64,000 bases of DNA from Bothriochloa decipiens (GCA_023333625.1 CM041643.1:2586634-2650633); one strand, 5' to 3'. Shown: positions 34,908 to 48,129, counted from the stretch's first letter. The notes: a model not told the origin generated them from the sequence alone. Made by a program: numbers and translations.

Positions 34908-36146
34908 TGTTGGGAATATGCCCTAGAGCTAATCATGAGATGATGATATTCCAATTGTATCCATGATTAATAAAGTGTTCATTGAATATCCGTTATAGAC
35001 AACTTGTATTGATTGGCAATTATGTGAATTGTTTGTGGAACTCAATTACTTGAATGGTTATTCTAAAGTTGTCCCTGGTCGGCATTCTTGTGAGAACATA
35101 CTTGAATATTAGACCAGCACATGTATTAGTTGATGGCTATGTTTCACAAGTCTTGGACATGAAGATGTCAAACTAATAATGTGGGCACATGTGAGACATG
35201 TAGGCTGGACTGACCCGATAAGAGAAAGTCTCTATTCACATCATATACATTATATCCTTAGACCTGAGATAGTGGTATGTACTCAAGATGTGAAACGGCC
35301 TACTTAGGGACTATCAAATGCTACTCTGTAACTGGGTAGTTATAAAGTTAGTCTTCGGGTGGTCGGGAAGCATGCTATGAGACATAGACAATCAAGATGG
35401 AATTTGCCCCTCTCTACTCGAGAGAGATATCACTGGATCACTCAAGTGATTGGATCAACAAATGCATGGCCGTGCTTGGGTTAAGTGTTAACCCACGAGT
35501 TGAACCATATATCGAGTGGCAAAGGGAATAACTTGTATATGGTCGTAGTGGTTCATCTGATATGATCTTTGCGTGCACATAGGAGTTGTCACGCCTTGCT
35601 AGAGGCCGCGGTCAACTATTGGGCAAGTAGGAGTACTCGGCCCATGTCAATATGTGCGTGAACCCATAGGGTCGCACGCTTAAGGGGCTGGAAGCCTAAT
35701 TCAGGTTGGACCCGAATTAGACAAGGCTTAGGGTTACTAATGGGCCTCCAAGTTGTGAGCTCATTGGGGATGCCTATATAAGCAAGGGGTAGGGCGCGTG
35801 ATCAGGGTTGGATGCCTTTAACAGCCACTGTCGCCCTTCCCATGCTCGCGCCTTCCGTTCCTCGCGGACCTAGCAGTTCGGAGGTGCATCGCTTCTTCCT
35901 GTAGGTGTGGGATACCTCGGAGGTGCTGCATCTGGAGCACTGGGATGAACCGCACGAGGGGATTGACGTGACGGACGACCACACAACTGCACTACCTGCT
36001 GCGACGCATACGACCACATCGAGTCATCTTCTGCTGCATCCGCGTGTCTAGTGGTAATCCCATGACCTGTAACTAGCAGTAGATCCTGGTTTATGAGGTA
36101 GAAAAGTTTTGTTTTCTGGCTAGCGTAGCATCCTCATAACCCTTCA
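34908..36146 (+). mobile_element. Solo LTR of an Angela/BARE-like Ty1/copia element
   Basis: It begins TGTTGGGAATATGCCCTAGA, close to the well-known Angela/BARE LTR start, and ends near 'aacccttca', 1239 bp. It has a U3-type TATA box (TATATAA, 35775-35781) in plus orientation and no internal region. The left flank 'gaaaag' and the right flank 'gaaag' look like a slightly diverged target duplication within the Athila-like element, between its extra ORF and its polypurine tract. Confidence 0.75.
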
Positions 36147-36155
36147 TGAAAGACC

Positions 36156-36168
36156 AAGTGTGGGGGAG
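36156..36168 (+). promoter_or_regulatory. Polypurine tract of the Athila-like element
   Basis: AAGTGTGGGGGAG directly before the 3' LTR. Confidence 0.8.
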
Positions 36169-36169
36169 T

Positions 36170-37733
36170 TGTTGGCGATCCTTAGCCTCTAATTACCAAC
36201 ATCATTTGAATACTAAAAATAAATAAAAGGTAGGGCTTTCACCTAATCTTTTCACGAGTTTTGTTGTATATGTGACATGCAGGTCTAACACATAGAAATA
36301 CACAAAATGTACAAGAAAGTGCACTTCTGAAAGGCGTATTTAGGAAAGGCGCAAACCAAGAAAATAGAGAAGCCCACCTTCAGTGCATACCTGGGCCTGA
36401 CCGTAACCACGAGAGAGGTCCAGGCCCAGGGAGGAACCAACCACCCTGGTGGGACCTCCCGGGCCCAGCCTTCTCAGACGGTGCGTGGGTCGGTTCCCCC
36501 ATGGCGGTTTCACCTCCTTCCAACTGGGGAGACGCCCGAACCATCCTACTTGAGCTGTAAATAGAGAGCTCCTTCACCCTTCAATACACACACCATCATT
36601 TGGAGCACTACACCTCACATTCTACACTTGTTCTCTTTAGTTTAGTACTAGTAGTTGAGCAAGGCAAAGCTATCAAGGTGAGCTTGTCTCCTTGGAGGAA
36701 TCAAGAACATCTTGGTATGAATATAGATCAATTCTCCTCTATGAGCAAGTTCTTATCTTATTTATATGACTATGCATATGAATTAGAGTCTAGTTGTGCT
36801 CATATTATGTTCATAACATATAAACTAGTTCATAGTCTATGTGTTATGTTCTTTATATGTTCATCAATGTTCTTCATCGTTCATCAAATTAGTATGAATA
36901 GAGGAAGAACTAAGGATGGGATAATGGTCTGTTGTGCTGTCATGGTTACTCCTAGCCGAGCCTATCAATCCAAAGGGTTGGGGTCCCAGGAGGTTAGGAG
37001 TTGTTTCCAGTTACACGAGCGTGGTGCTCGGGTATGCCGAGATCAGCGGATATGTCGGTGCACCATGGGTAGAGGGGTAGGTGGGCAGGTGGTGACAGCC
37101 CTATCCATCCCTAGCACTCCCCCACGTTCGGGTAACTGCTATTCTTCGCATGGTTGTATATGACCAATGCCTGCTCATATAGTTATTCTTTTATTTCTTT
37201 ATTTATCTTTTATCCTTGAGGTTGCTCCGATGTGTGTGTCCACTATCTTGAGAACCTATTTTTACCCTTGTTTATGCTATGTCTACCTATGCATTCAATA
37301 AGTAATCATGTTTGTATCAAAGCTAGATGCATTCAACATGACCTTCTACGGGAAATTATAAATACGACACCCTTGAATACTCACGGGTTGAAATGCTACA
37401 ATGATAGTTCTGTGCGCTTGCAGATTTATTCTTATTTTGTACTGAGCTATCGATTGGCGTACCTAAGTACCGTTACTTAAGGATTGTAATTCTTGTGCAC
37501 CCTAAGGTGCCGTGCCACAGTTTTGTATATCGTAAGTAATGATGGTTAGGAAGGCCAATCCGGCACTTCTAACTATTATTACCAGACTGTATTACCTAGA
37601 CCGGTGTCGTTAAGGGCCTAGGATTACCTTTCTGAAGTAATGGTGGTTAGGAATGTCAACTTACATTTCTAGTATTATTATTAAGGATAGATTTATAGTC
37701 TATCTTTAGTAGTGATGCTAAGAAACGCCAACA
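36170..37733 (+). repeat. 3' LTR of the Athila-like element
   Basis: It starts TGTTGGCGATCC and ends CGCCAACA, 1564 bp. Compared with the 5' LTR it lacks a GC-rich piece near 36447 and about 120 bp near 37133. Its TATA box is mutated to TGTAAATA (about 36556). Confidence 0.92.
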
Positions 37734-37738
37734 ACCTG

Positions 37739-37902
37739 CACACCCTCCACCTAAAATACCCTCTTCCACCACCTTGTGGCTCCTCCATCCACTACAACAG
37801 CGCCTCCTCCATCCATCCTAGTGTCTTCCCCTATTGGATCTGCCCCGGTGAAATCGACTCGCCTCCGGCGAGATCCAAGGAGGTGGACTGCGCCTTGCCC
37901 GC
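37739..37902. other. Host sequence between two retroelements
   Basis: It continues the sequence that ends at 26994. No gene is recognised. Confidence 0.5.
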
Positions 37903-40900
37903 TGTGACAGAACCGACCAATTTATTAGAGCACAAGCACATAATTTGCCATTAGGATGGCAGGCTACATGATTGAGACCTAATAAACCCGGTAGTCATAC
38001 CGAAATCTCGAAGGATTTCAAATTATTTCCGGCACGACCAAGATCGTAATAGTTTAGCGTTCCCATTCACAGGTACATAGTTTAAATCATCGGAGTTCAA
38101 ATAAAGTTATTACAAACCAAGTTAAAATTTCAAAATGAAGCAGAAGCAATTTAGTTCAAATCCACACACGCACTTAGTTCAAATACAGTGCCAGTCCCTT
38201 GGTCAACATCCAGCAAAAGCATCAAGTAGAGAAGAGTGACCATGCCCAAGGTCTAGTCATCTCCCAAAGCGGGATAGAAGCAGTTCTGACAATAGCCATA
38301 AAACATCTCACCATCTGCAAAAACATGGGAAATAAAACCCTGAGTACGAGAATGTACTCAGCTAGACTTACCCGTCATAAACTAAAATAAAGTGACTCCA
38401 AGGAGTATGCAAGGCTGTATAAGTAGGATAGCTGACTCATTTAATTGCGAAAAGGCTTACATTAAGAAACAATTAATAAGAACCTTCTAGCAATGTATTT
38501 TAATCTGATTAAACTTATCATGCTACATTAGCACCTGTACTAAACAAGCATGGTAATAATTATTCAACAAGAAAGTAACCAATTCCGGTTGAGTATCTTT
38601 CCAGTTTGAGAGCTCAACCATCTCATCTCTTGTTCAAGTTCTTACTACGATGCCGCTGCTCAAGTCAAGTGTTCACTGTCCAGGAACAATGGCGATTATA
38701 ATCGATTACTAACCAGCTGGCGGGTATTCCTCACACAAACCACACTCACCCGCTAAGGTGAGCTACAGATCACCGACATTCAATTCAGGGAAAGCGCGGG
38801 ATCAACAGGTACCATCGTATCCAGAAACCGCCCGGCTGCCTTATTCAGGGCGACCCTGAACTCGGACTTACTCTCCGCGTAACCTGTGGTCCCCCATCTT
38901 CACCAATACGACGCGTACAGCAGGTCGACTCCCGGCCCAAATCAAAATTAGGCTTCGCGGTCGGAACGACTTATCCTTCCAGCTAAATGTGAGGCATAAA
39001 TTCAATATGACTTGAGGACGTACAACGGACGGGGTCCTAGTTCGACACAAATGGGATAACCACACCAAACCTCGAGTTCAGTCTCAACACCAATCCCGCC
39101 CGGTCTCGATTTATTATCTCCACATGGTTATCCAAGATAACAATGTATCCAACCATTCTGAGTCACCACCTATAACTCGCGGATGACAGGAAATCACCCG
39201 ACTTCTACCGCTCTAGTTAAGCAAGGCTAAGCATATATTCGTACCTGAACCTAATAGGGTTGAAGTATAAATAGTGGCAAGGAATATAAGTAATGCAGCA
39301 ACGGTATAAAACAACGCCAATAACTTAATGCATCAACAAGTAAAGGACTGAAGTTAGATATTTTGCAAACCACAGGGAGAATGCTCCGGGGCTTGCCTTT
39401 CAGGAAAGAGCTAGGCTGGTGGTCGGGACACTCCGGAAGATCAACCTCGGGATCCTCTTCTGCTGCTGCTTCCCGAACCAAAGCTTCCTGCTGGCCTTCC
39501 TCTGCTTGTGCTCCAGGAACTACCGTTTCGAGCTCTGATGATCCTGTATGATGCATAGTGCGTATGAATACCACAGATACATAGAAATACAATGCTGATA
39601 CTGATGGTAAATGAATGCTCAGCTAAGATGAATGATATGATTTCGAAACATATAAGATAAGCACATGTCATCTCCATTCTCTTCTACCGACAATTTTCCA
39701 AATAAGCCTCGCATTACAATTTACTCGCATACTATAGGGAATTATAAACAACCATTATTTTGCACACTACACTCTACTGAACCAAAACCAAAAGCAGATC
39801 ACACATATCACAAATAGCAATAAAAGCATTTTTACACACATGAAATGATAACTTTAAAGCCTTATTTATAATTAAAAGAAATCAGGGTATAACTACAACT
39901 TAACTTTAGACTACTCAGAAAATTCTGTAAAACATACAGGAGCTTAATCATACCAAATAAAGATTACCATAAAAATTTCAATTCAAAACAGTAAGTACTT
40001 TATCCTACACAAAAATGACAAGGCAGCACAATTTAATGGGCCTAAAATACTTTGTACATAAAAGTATATCAAACAACAGATCTCAGAACATAATTAACTC
40101 TAGATTGTCATAAAAACACTCTCCAAAAAGTTTCATGCACAAATTCCTTATATATTATTTATTATGAATTATTTATCATCACATGGAAATAGGCACCATA
40201 ACTAGACAGAGCAAACTTTCCACATGATATAACCTTATAACAATTTTCATAGATAGAGCATGACATAAGAAGACAAACAAACTTGGTCTCAGATTTTTCT
40301 GAGCAACAGAGAATTACTTATGTATTTTCTAAGATAAAAGCAATTAATAGAGATAAATAAAGCTATACAAAAAAGTATCACAAATTCCACATTTCATATT
40401 TTTCATGCATAGATCATCACATAAGAAAAATACTGCAAGTTGAACCAACTCACTTGGATGAAAAATGAGCAAGTTATGAATTTTCAAAGGTTTAATCAGA
40501 AATCTGGAAAATTCATTCTTAAAAATTAATCGAACCGAAAACACTACGCGTACCCGGAGTGTACCCAGCGACTGAACTTCGCTACGGACACCCGACTCTG
40601 TGTACCCAGACCGAACCTGTGCTGACGTCAGTGCTAATGTCATGCTGACGTCACCATGGGTCCCACACGTCAGTGAAACATCGCGAACACCGGTCGCCGG
40701 CCGACGGGATCTCGCCGGCGGTGAGGTCTCCGGTGACACTACGGCACTCAATCGACTCAACTCTGCAGCGCGGACTCAACGGTGGGCAAAATGCAAGAAA
40801 ATAGCGTGGTCTTGACCGGCGGCGACGCACGGCGGCGGACGGCGGCGCGGGTCGACGGCGCTCCGGCCAGCTCGGGCCACAGCGGGGTACCTAGACTAGC

Positions 40901-42159
40901 CTACCAGCTCCAGCAGACCAAGACAGCTTATATGGACTAGACAAAGTGGTGAAAGGATGGCCGGAGCAACGACGGCAGGGTACGCCGGCGAGCGGCGGCG
41001 CAAATCCGCAACGGCGGATGGCCAAATTCGTCGGGCTCGAACCCTAATCGGCCTCATGAACTACACCAATCGATCCTACTCGAGCAGATGAACACGATGC
41101 GCAAGATAAAGAAGGGAGGGAGTGGTTGCTGGCCACGGCGGACCGCGCGGCGGTCGGGCGGCCATGACCGGCGAAGGGGAAGATGGTCGATTCGACCTCT
41201 ACCTTGGGTCTCGGTGGCAGGAAAGGTGCGCAGGGGGTGGCTCGCGTCGAGGCGGAGCTTTGGGCGAGTCCTGGGCAAAAAGTATTCAGGCTACGGGGTG
41301 CGGTGGCGTGCGAGCTCTTGGCGGCGGCAATGGCGGGCGGCGTCCGCGTGCTTGGGCTCTGGTGGAAAAGGAAGGGCAAGAGCGCGTCTGGTGGCGGAGA
41401 AGAGAGGGAAGGAGAGACTGACGCGGTCGGGGCGGCTTGAAATGGCCGCTCGGGCTCGGGCTGAGGAAGTGCGGCGTCAGAGCTCGTCGGGCGCGTGGCG
41501 CTCATGTGGGCCGAGTGAGGGCGCGTGGGCGAGCTGTGGGGCCAGGCGAGCGTGTCGTGCGGGATCGGTGCGCGGCGCTCGGGTGCGGAGGCAGAACAGT
41601 GGGCAGCGGCAGCGGCCCGGTGTACAGACGCCATGCGGCCAGCGTCAGCGTGGACAGCGTCGCGAGGAAGAAGAAGAGAGGAGGAAGAAGAGACTGTTCG
41701 GTGGGTCCCACTGCGCCAAGATTCGTGCAGACTTGATGAACCCCATATTTTCCAAAATAATCCGAATTTCAAAAAACTCATAAAAGATGAAATGTTCCTT
41801 TTGATGAGTAGAACATTTCACTTTTAACATCAAAACCTAATTCTACCTAGAATTTGAATTTCAAAAATGGGGATTTAAAATTAAAAGAAAATCATTTTTA
41901 CAAACTGTTTTTGACATTTTTGACCCACTTCCAAGCCTTTTCATGAAATGACCCCAAAATAAGTTTTGCTCCAAATAATTTTCTCTACAAACCTCATTTA
42001 ACACTCAACCCCAAACAATCAACCTTTCACATAGCTCTAGTTCAAATCAAGGTAAGCACATATTTAAACTCTATCATTTCATGTAACAAAAATAATGCAA
42101 ATGAGATGGTTATGCTCATAAAGTGCAAGATGATGCATGGTTAACACCAGAGTGTTACA
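37903..42159 (-). mobile_element. Large solo LTR, Tekay/Del-like chromovirus type (4257 bp)
   Basis: On the minus strand it begins TGTAACACTCTGGTGTTAAC and ends CTGTCACA. The flanks CCCGC (37898-37902) and CCCAC (42160-42164) are a 5-bp target duplication with one difference. Grass Tekay/Del LTRs are several kb long and begin similarly. It is AT-rich, with a GC-rich block at about 40550-41740 in which every frame is open. No pol genes are present, so it appears to be a solo LTR left by recombination. Family assignment is from memory of LTR style. Confidence 0.7.
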
Positions 42160-42279
42160 CCCACACTCGGCGGTGTCCTCTCTCACCCCGACAACTGAGC
42201 GGTCCCTGCAAGCGGCCATGCCCGCAAATCCATCGGCCATGGTGGTTCCCGTGCCATGCTCTCTCTCTCTCCACGCCGT

Positions 42280-42690
42280 CTCTATTCCCCATGTTGCAAA
42301 TATATGTTTCAATTGTTTCAGGCGTTTGAGATGTATGTTGCAGTTGAATCACAAGGATATTGCAAAAGTAGGTCAGAGGATGTTGCACATGTCTGTATAT
42401 GTTGCAAGTGTTTCATTATGTTGCAAGAGTTTGTTCAAAAATATTTCATCCAGTTTGGACCCATGTTGCAAGCGTTGTTATCTAGATGTTGCATATATAT
42501 ATATGCTTCACACATGTGTTGCTGCAGTATGTTCCAATTATCTTGTTTGTTCTAGTCTTATGTTACAACAAGTGTTTTCATGTGTTCTATCTAGATGTTG
42601 CATATGTTTTCACACATATGTTGCATGTGCAAGTTTTAAATGTTTTTGTCATATTTTTTCTCATGTTGCAAATGTTTTTATGTTGTTGGT
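42280..42690. repeat. Degenerate TGTTGCA-word repeat
   Basis: Variants of 'atgttgcaagtgttt' and 'tagatgttgcatat' recur at about 25-60 bp spacing through about 400 bp. This is a diverged tandem array of the kind scattered in grass genomes. The ORFs over it are Cys-rich by-products. Confidence 0.6.
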
Positions 42691-44067
42691 CCAGGGGTGA
42701 CTTGGGGGGCCATACTATGCCAGCTTGATGCGCGTGACAGAGATACTAGATAACATAAGTGACAATTATGACATAATGTTGATTGTAAAATGCAGCTAGA
42801 GTAAAATTTATTTATAAAACTACATCAAATTTACACAAGAGCTTTTTCGCAACCAAAAAACTAGCTGTCAAGTTTATCATCATTGCATATTATATTTTAT
42901 TACTCTTTGTCAAGTCATGTTCTAAAATGGTGAGAGAGGCGGCGGTGATGACTCCAAGCGAGCACAGGAAGTTAACCTAGATGGCAGTAGGGATGGCAAT
43001 GGGGTGGATTCAGATAGGGTGGAGTGTCTATGCACCCAAACCTAAAACCCAGAATCAAAACCCAAAACCGCACCGAACACTGATTCGGGTGATAATAATC
43101 TATGCCCAAAACCCAAAGCGCGGATGCCCGAAACACTAATGGATAACCTAACCCGCCTAGGCGAGTCACTTTAGACCGCCATTAATCAACTCATGCTAAT
43201 TATTTGATACTTTCTACTACTACATTTATTTTATATTGTAAGCTGTTTGTTTTTTCTAGACAGATAATTTTTTCTATGGACTAGATATATGCAATGTCTA
43301 AATAAAAACTAGAAAATTATGTAAAGAAATAACAGACTTATAATTTACAACAGATGAGTACAAAACATCCTAATCCATTACTAGACCATCCTAGATGAAA
43401 CAAGGATGGTTGCCCCTAGTGAGTGATGAGTGTCTTCATCCATCATCTCACTATAATTGTACGGAGGTGCTGTAAATATGTTGAAACACAGAGAAGGGAT
43501 GATGGATTCTGGCTTAGGAACCAAACATCCGAGAGATTTCCTAATGCTAGCATATATCATTAGAAAAGGATGAAGCAGCTGATTCCAATGTTGATTTGTC
43601 CTACATAGTGGAGAATGTGTTAGAAACTGTGAACATGATATTGACAATTTTTTTCATGAGACAACATAGATAGAAAAAATCAATACAAACTTCATGTTGA
43701 TAATTAAAATGAATGTTCAGCACTGAAGTAAGCATAAAAATCAACTGATGATCTGTAGGACAAAGCAATGGAGTAAGGATAATAGTTGGTTATATACATC
43801 ATTTGTACTCACAAGCTAGCTGACTTATTTATTACTAGATTTCACCTAAGCCAACGAAATGCTTGTGGTTTCTTACACATAATAATGATTTCACTAGCAG
43901 CAACTAACACTTGAACAACAACATGAATACACATATTAAAATATTATATCTGAGAAATACCTTGACAGCAATAGCTCTAGAGACCTTTGAAACTTAAGTT
44001 TATACATGCATATTGTACATGTACCACAAATTGAACTGCGTATATCTCTGATCGATGGCTGTCATGT
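42691..44067. other. Unassigned; 3' flank of the BLE2-like pseudogene
   Basis: No gene recognised. Around 42975-43170 there is a stretch with repeated 'aaaacccaaa'/'accca' words ('agggatggcaatgggg' start), possibly a decayed DNA transposon. The part next to 44067 is probably the former 3' UTR. Confidence 0.35.
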
Positions 44068-44309
44068 TCAGCGGACGTCCAGTAGTTGTTTAGCCCTCGC
44101 CACAAGCGAGGATAAAGGTTCACTAGCCTCCATTAGTCCGACATCACCCATGAAGATTGTGTAGTTCTCCGCCTCTGAGATGGTCTCCTCCACCGTCGAT
44201 AACACCTCTGTCATGTGGAGATTGCGGAAGTAATTTATATTACTAGGGTCGTACACCATCAACTTTATGGCTTGTTCGAGTATCACTCTCCAGATACCAG
44301 GGCAATCAG
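44068..44309 (-). pseudogene. Last exon of the BLE2-like gene, part after the copia insertion
   Basis: The frame resumes at DCPGIWRVILEQAIKLMVYD and ends EPLSSLVARAKQLLDVR followed by TGA at 44068-44070. The second target copy ATCAG is at 44305-44309. An ATG at 44328 lies in the LTR and is not native. Confidence 0.85.
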
Positions 44310-44758
44310 TCTTGGCGCCAGCTGCCAAAATGGCTTCATCGATGGCGATCTCTCAACGCTCAGTGACAGTGCTCACGCACGACGTCGCCTGCACTCTCTC
44401 GTGCTCGCTCTAAATGTAACTGAACACGAAAGAAATGGCGCTGCCAAACGTTGTAGCTTTTTTGGTTTTTTTTTGATTCTATTTATTCACGGTGTTTACA
44501 CGGTTTGTGACCAATGATCCCCCTGCCATGCGCGCCTCACACTGCATCGTGCCTGCCTTGTGCATGGGAACGTTTCATACACGCATGGCGGTGACCACTC
44601 ATAGCCGCACCATGAACGCAGCATGGTTCTGGCCCTCTCCACCACTCATCTAACATGCAGCTAGATAATTTTAGAAATTGTAAATGTGCAACTAAATGCA
44701 ACTACCTAATTACAGGAATGATGAAGTAATGCAGACCGTGCACGGGATTTAGCTAACA
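44310..44758 (-). repeat. 3' LTR of the copia element
   Basis: 449 bp. The last dinucleotide on the minus strand has changed from CA to GA (plus strand TCTTGGCGCC instead of TGTTGGCGCC). Confidence 0.93.
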
Positions 44759-44766
44759 ATCACCCC

Positions 44767-46256
44767 CTAATCCCGCTGCACATCAATTACTCCTAGCTGC
44801 TGTCTCAGCTCTATGAATCTGACCTTTGCCAATGCCTTCGTCAGAATGTCAGCCAACTGGTTCTGAGTGCTCACATGATCAATGTCAATGCTACCAATCT
44901 CAACACATTCTCTGACAAAATGATACTTGGTATCTATGTGTTTGCTTCGATCATGATGAACAGGATTCTTGCTCAAAGCTATGGCAGATTTGTTATCAAC
45001 AAGGAGACTGACCTTTGGAGCCTGAATGCCGAGCAGTTCTCCCAACAGCCTGCTGAGCCAAATACCCTGACAAGCTTCATTTGCACTTGCTATGTACTCG
45101 GCCTCACATGATGATAGAGCAACCACTCTTTGTTTCTGTGACACCCATGTGACCAGGTTCATGCCCAGGAAGAACACCGAACCACCGGTGCTTTTCCTAT
45201 CATCTATGTCACCTGCCAGATCACTATCACTGAAACCCAGAACTTTAGGCTCTGAAGTGCTTGATCTCATATATCTATAGCCATAACCAACTATACCAGA
45301 CAGGTACCTCAGTATTTGTTTTACTGCAGCCCAATGACTTGCCTTTGGTGCCTCCATGTATCGGCTTACAATACCATCTGAATAAGCAATATCCGGCCTA
45401 GTGTTCACCAAATATCTCAGGCTCCCAATAATACTCCTGTACTTTGTTGCATCGACAGGTGGGGTCTTATCATTCTTACTCAGCTTCAATTTATTTTCCA
45501 TAGGAACGTGGCAAGGATTGCATCCTTTCATACCAGCTTGCTCCAGAATTTTCAGAGTATATGCACTCTGACACAGAGTAGTCTCCCCTTCTCTCTGATT
45601 GACCTCCATCCCGAAGTAGTAGGACAGCAGGCCTAGGTCACTCATACTAAAGCTGCTCATCATTTGCTTCTTGAATGCATCAATGCTCTCTTGGCTTGTC
45701 CCTGTGATTATCAAATCATCCACATACACACCCACCAAGAGGAAACCTTTGCTCTCAGTGCGCCTATACACAGCATGCTCAAGAGGATTTCTAACAAAGC
45801 CTAGCTTCAGAAGCTCTTTGTCAAGCCTAGCGTTCCAAGCTCTGGGTGCTTGACGCAACCCATACAGGGCTTTCTTTAGTTTGAGTACCTTTCCTGTCCA
45901 TTTTCAACAACAAAGCCAGGAGGTTGTTGGACATATACCTCCTCTACCAAATCTCTATTCAAGAATGCCTATTTGACATCCATATGATGCACTCTCCAAC
46001 CACATCTTGCTGCTAGAGCTAACAATAATCTCACAGTCTCTATTCTAGCTACAGGAGTGAAGACCTCCTCAATGTCCAGCCCCTCACGCTGAGCATAGCC
46101 CTTTGCCACAAGTCTAGCCTTATGTTTTATTACTTTTCCTTGAGGGTCCTTTTTTACTTTGAAAACCCACTTCAAGCCTATGGCCTTATGACCTTTTGGT
46201 AAATCAGCCAGCTCCCATGTTTTATTAGCCTGAATTGATTCCATTTTAGTCACCAT
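44767..46256 (-). pseudogene. Copia reverse transcriptase and RNase H
   Basis: The RT begins at IQANKTWELADLPKGHKAIG and KHKARLVAKGYAQREGLD. It has a TAG stop at about 45972 (MDVK*) and a frameshift near 45890, then LRQAPRAWNARLDKEL, the catalytic YVDD and RNase H (SDSDLAGDIDDRKSTGG, SSCEAEYIA, VDNKSAI) to TGA-type end at 44767. Residues needed for catalysis are present, but the stop and shift make it non-functional as one protein. Confidence 0.92.
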
Positions 46257-46265
46257 AGCATCTCT

Positions 46266-47432
46266 TCAACACTTGTCCCCAAGAGCATCCCCAATACTGT
46301 TAGGTTCTTCTGCAGCCAAATAGCACAACCCACTGTATTCGAAGTCCTGGACTTCTTCAGAGGTATCAAGAATATTCTGCACTGTTCTATACCTTAACTG
46401 AACCCCTTCTAAATCCACTGAATCTTCAATTGGTGGTGTTGCATATTCGACCCCTGGTGTATGAGGACTACCAGAAAATGTTGCTTGAGGTGATACTGCA
46501 TCAGTGTCGATCAAGCACTGCACAGGTGAGAATGGTTCAGTGACCGAATCTTCTGAATTTTTAGTCATTGACTGTGAGCCTGAATCCGCGTCGTCAGTTA
46601 CTGTACCCTGTCCGGCAATAGTGAAATGTTCAACTTCAAACACAGTAGTGCCAGTCCTTGACTCAACTTCTTGATTCCACTTCCAAGCTCTATTCTCTGC
46701 GAAGATCACATCCCTGGATATGTGCAGTTTCCTTGCCACTGGGTCATACAATCAATAACCCTTTGTTCCTGCTTCATATCCCATTAACACCATTGGGGCT
46801 GATCTGTCAGAAAGCTTGGACACACCGGGGCCTATCTACTTGACATAAGCGATGCAACCAAAGGTACGTAGTTGATGCACTTTGGGCTTCTGATTATACC
46901 ATGCTTCATAAGGTGTTTTGCCTCAGAAACTTCTTGTTGGAGCACGGTTCAAAAGATAAACCGCTGTTGTCACTGCCTCTCCCCAAAACTCTCTTGGTAC
47001 ACCCTTACTTTTCAGCAGGCACATCGCCATCTCCACAATAGTGCGATTACACCGTTCCACAACGCCATTTTGTTGTGGCGTATATGGCGTCGTGGTGTAG
47101 TGCTTGACTCCATGCACATCGTAGTACTCTTTGAACTCGATGGAGTTGAATTCACCACCGCGGTCGCTGCGAAAAGCTTGGAGCCTCCCACCTTGTTCAG
47201 TTTCTGCCAGTGCTTTTACACGCTTGAAACTCTTGAATACTTCATCCTTGGTTGTCAATAGCTCAATCCACATGTATCTTGTATTATCATCAACTAAAAG
47301 TAGAAAGTAATTTTTACCTCCTGGTGTCTCTGGCCTGATTTGGCCACACAGATCGGCATGGAACCGGTTCAAGGACTTCTCAGCACGATGATTTGCCACA
47401 GCAGGAAAAGGCTGTGGATGCTGTTTTCCCAA
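46266..47432 (-). pseudogene. Copia integrase
   Basis: The catalytic core is visible: FHADLCGQI (Asp), FRSDRGGEFNS (Asp) and TPQQNGVVERCNRTI (Glu). The frame stops at 46923 and resumes at about 46751 (YDPVARKLHISRDVIFAENR), the region leading to RT. Confidence 0.88.
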
Positions 47433-47641
47433 TGCACAGCTACCACAAAACTCCTCAACCCTGTCAATACTAGCAATCCCTCCACCATTCCTTTCTGACC
47501 AAGATCATGGAGTGCATGAAAGTTGAGATGGCCATACTAGCCGTGCCACACCCATGCCTCGTCACTTGTCTTAGCTGTCAAACAAATAGGAACTGCAATC
47601 TATGTTGTCAGCAGATATAAGTGATTCTTCACACGTGGTGC

Positions 47642-48121
47642 TCAAGCCAACAGTGAACGCTCGACATCGAACACATTGCAAAAACCTTCTTCTATCACAA
47701 TTTTGCAGCCACCTTCTTCCAATTGACCCAAGCTCACAAAATTACTTTTAAGTTTAGGAATCAGGTAGACCTTGGTGAGTACCTTGTGCCCTTTGGCCCT
47801 GGATTGAAGCACCACAGAGCCAATTCCTTCGATTTCGACGAGTGATCCATCACCAAATTCTTGGGATCGACGGCTCGCGTCACAGGCATCACTCGCGGAC
47901 ACCGTACATCCCGTCGATCGCACAGATGTGTCCAGTGACACGAGTGCCTCGTGGCGCCCCGTGATATGGTTGCTGGCCCCCGTGTCGAGGACCCAGATGT
48001 CACCGGCTTCATCACTGTCGCTGGGGTGAACTTTCTTCTCGTGGAGATCTATGACCTGAGGGACCGCACAACCATGGGGCTGCTCGTCGATGCGCGGCTC
48101 CACGTGCACGGCGTGCACCAT
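47642..48121 (-). pseudogene. Copia protease region
   Basis: The active-site motif VLDTGASNHITG is intact, followed by EIEGIGSVVLQ and LKSNFVSLGQLEEGG, as in copia polyproteins. Shifts separate it from gag and integrase. Confidence 0.85.
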
Positions 48122-48129
48122 GGCCAGCA

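Larger units (their letters stand above)
27000..37733 (+). mobile_element. Athila-like Ty3/gypsy LTR retrotransposon, non-autonomous, with nested insertions
   Basis: The target duplication ACCTG lies at 26995-26999 and 37734-37738, immediately outside TGTTGGCGATCC...CCAACA LTRs. The order is 5' LTR (27000-28712), primer-binding site (28721-28738), broken gag-protease (28869-31009), a Lys-rich frame, an extra ORF (32081-32668), polypurine tract (36156-36168) and 3' LTR (36170-37733). No reverse transcriptase, RNase H or integrase sequence is present, so the element needs help in trans. A Cassandra TRIM (33656-34416) and an Angela-like solo LTR (34908-36146) are inserted inside. Confidence 0.93.

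Noticed and set aside
41044..41783. 245- and 231-codon ORFs on opposite strands
   Set aside because: They lie in the GC-rich block of the solo LTR, where all frames are open; composition is low-complexity.
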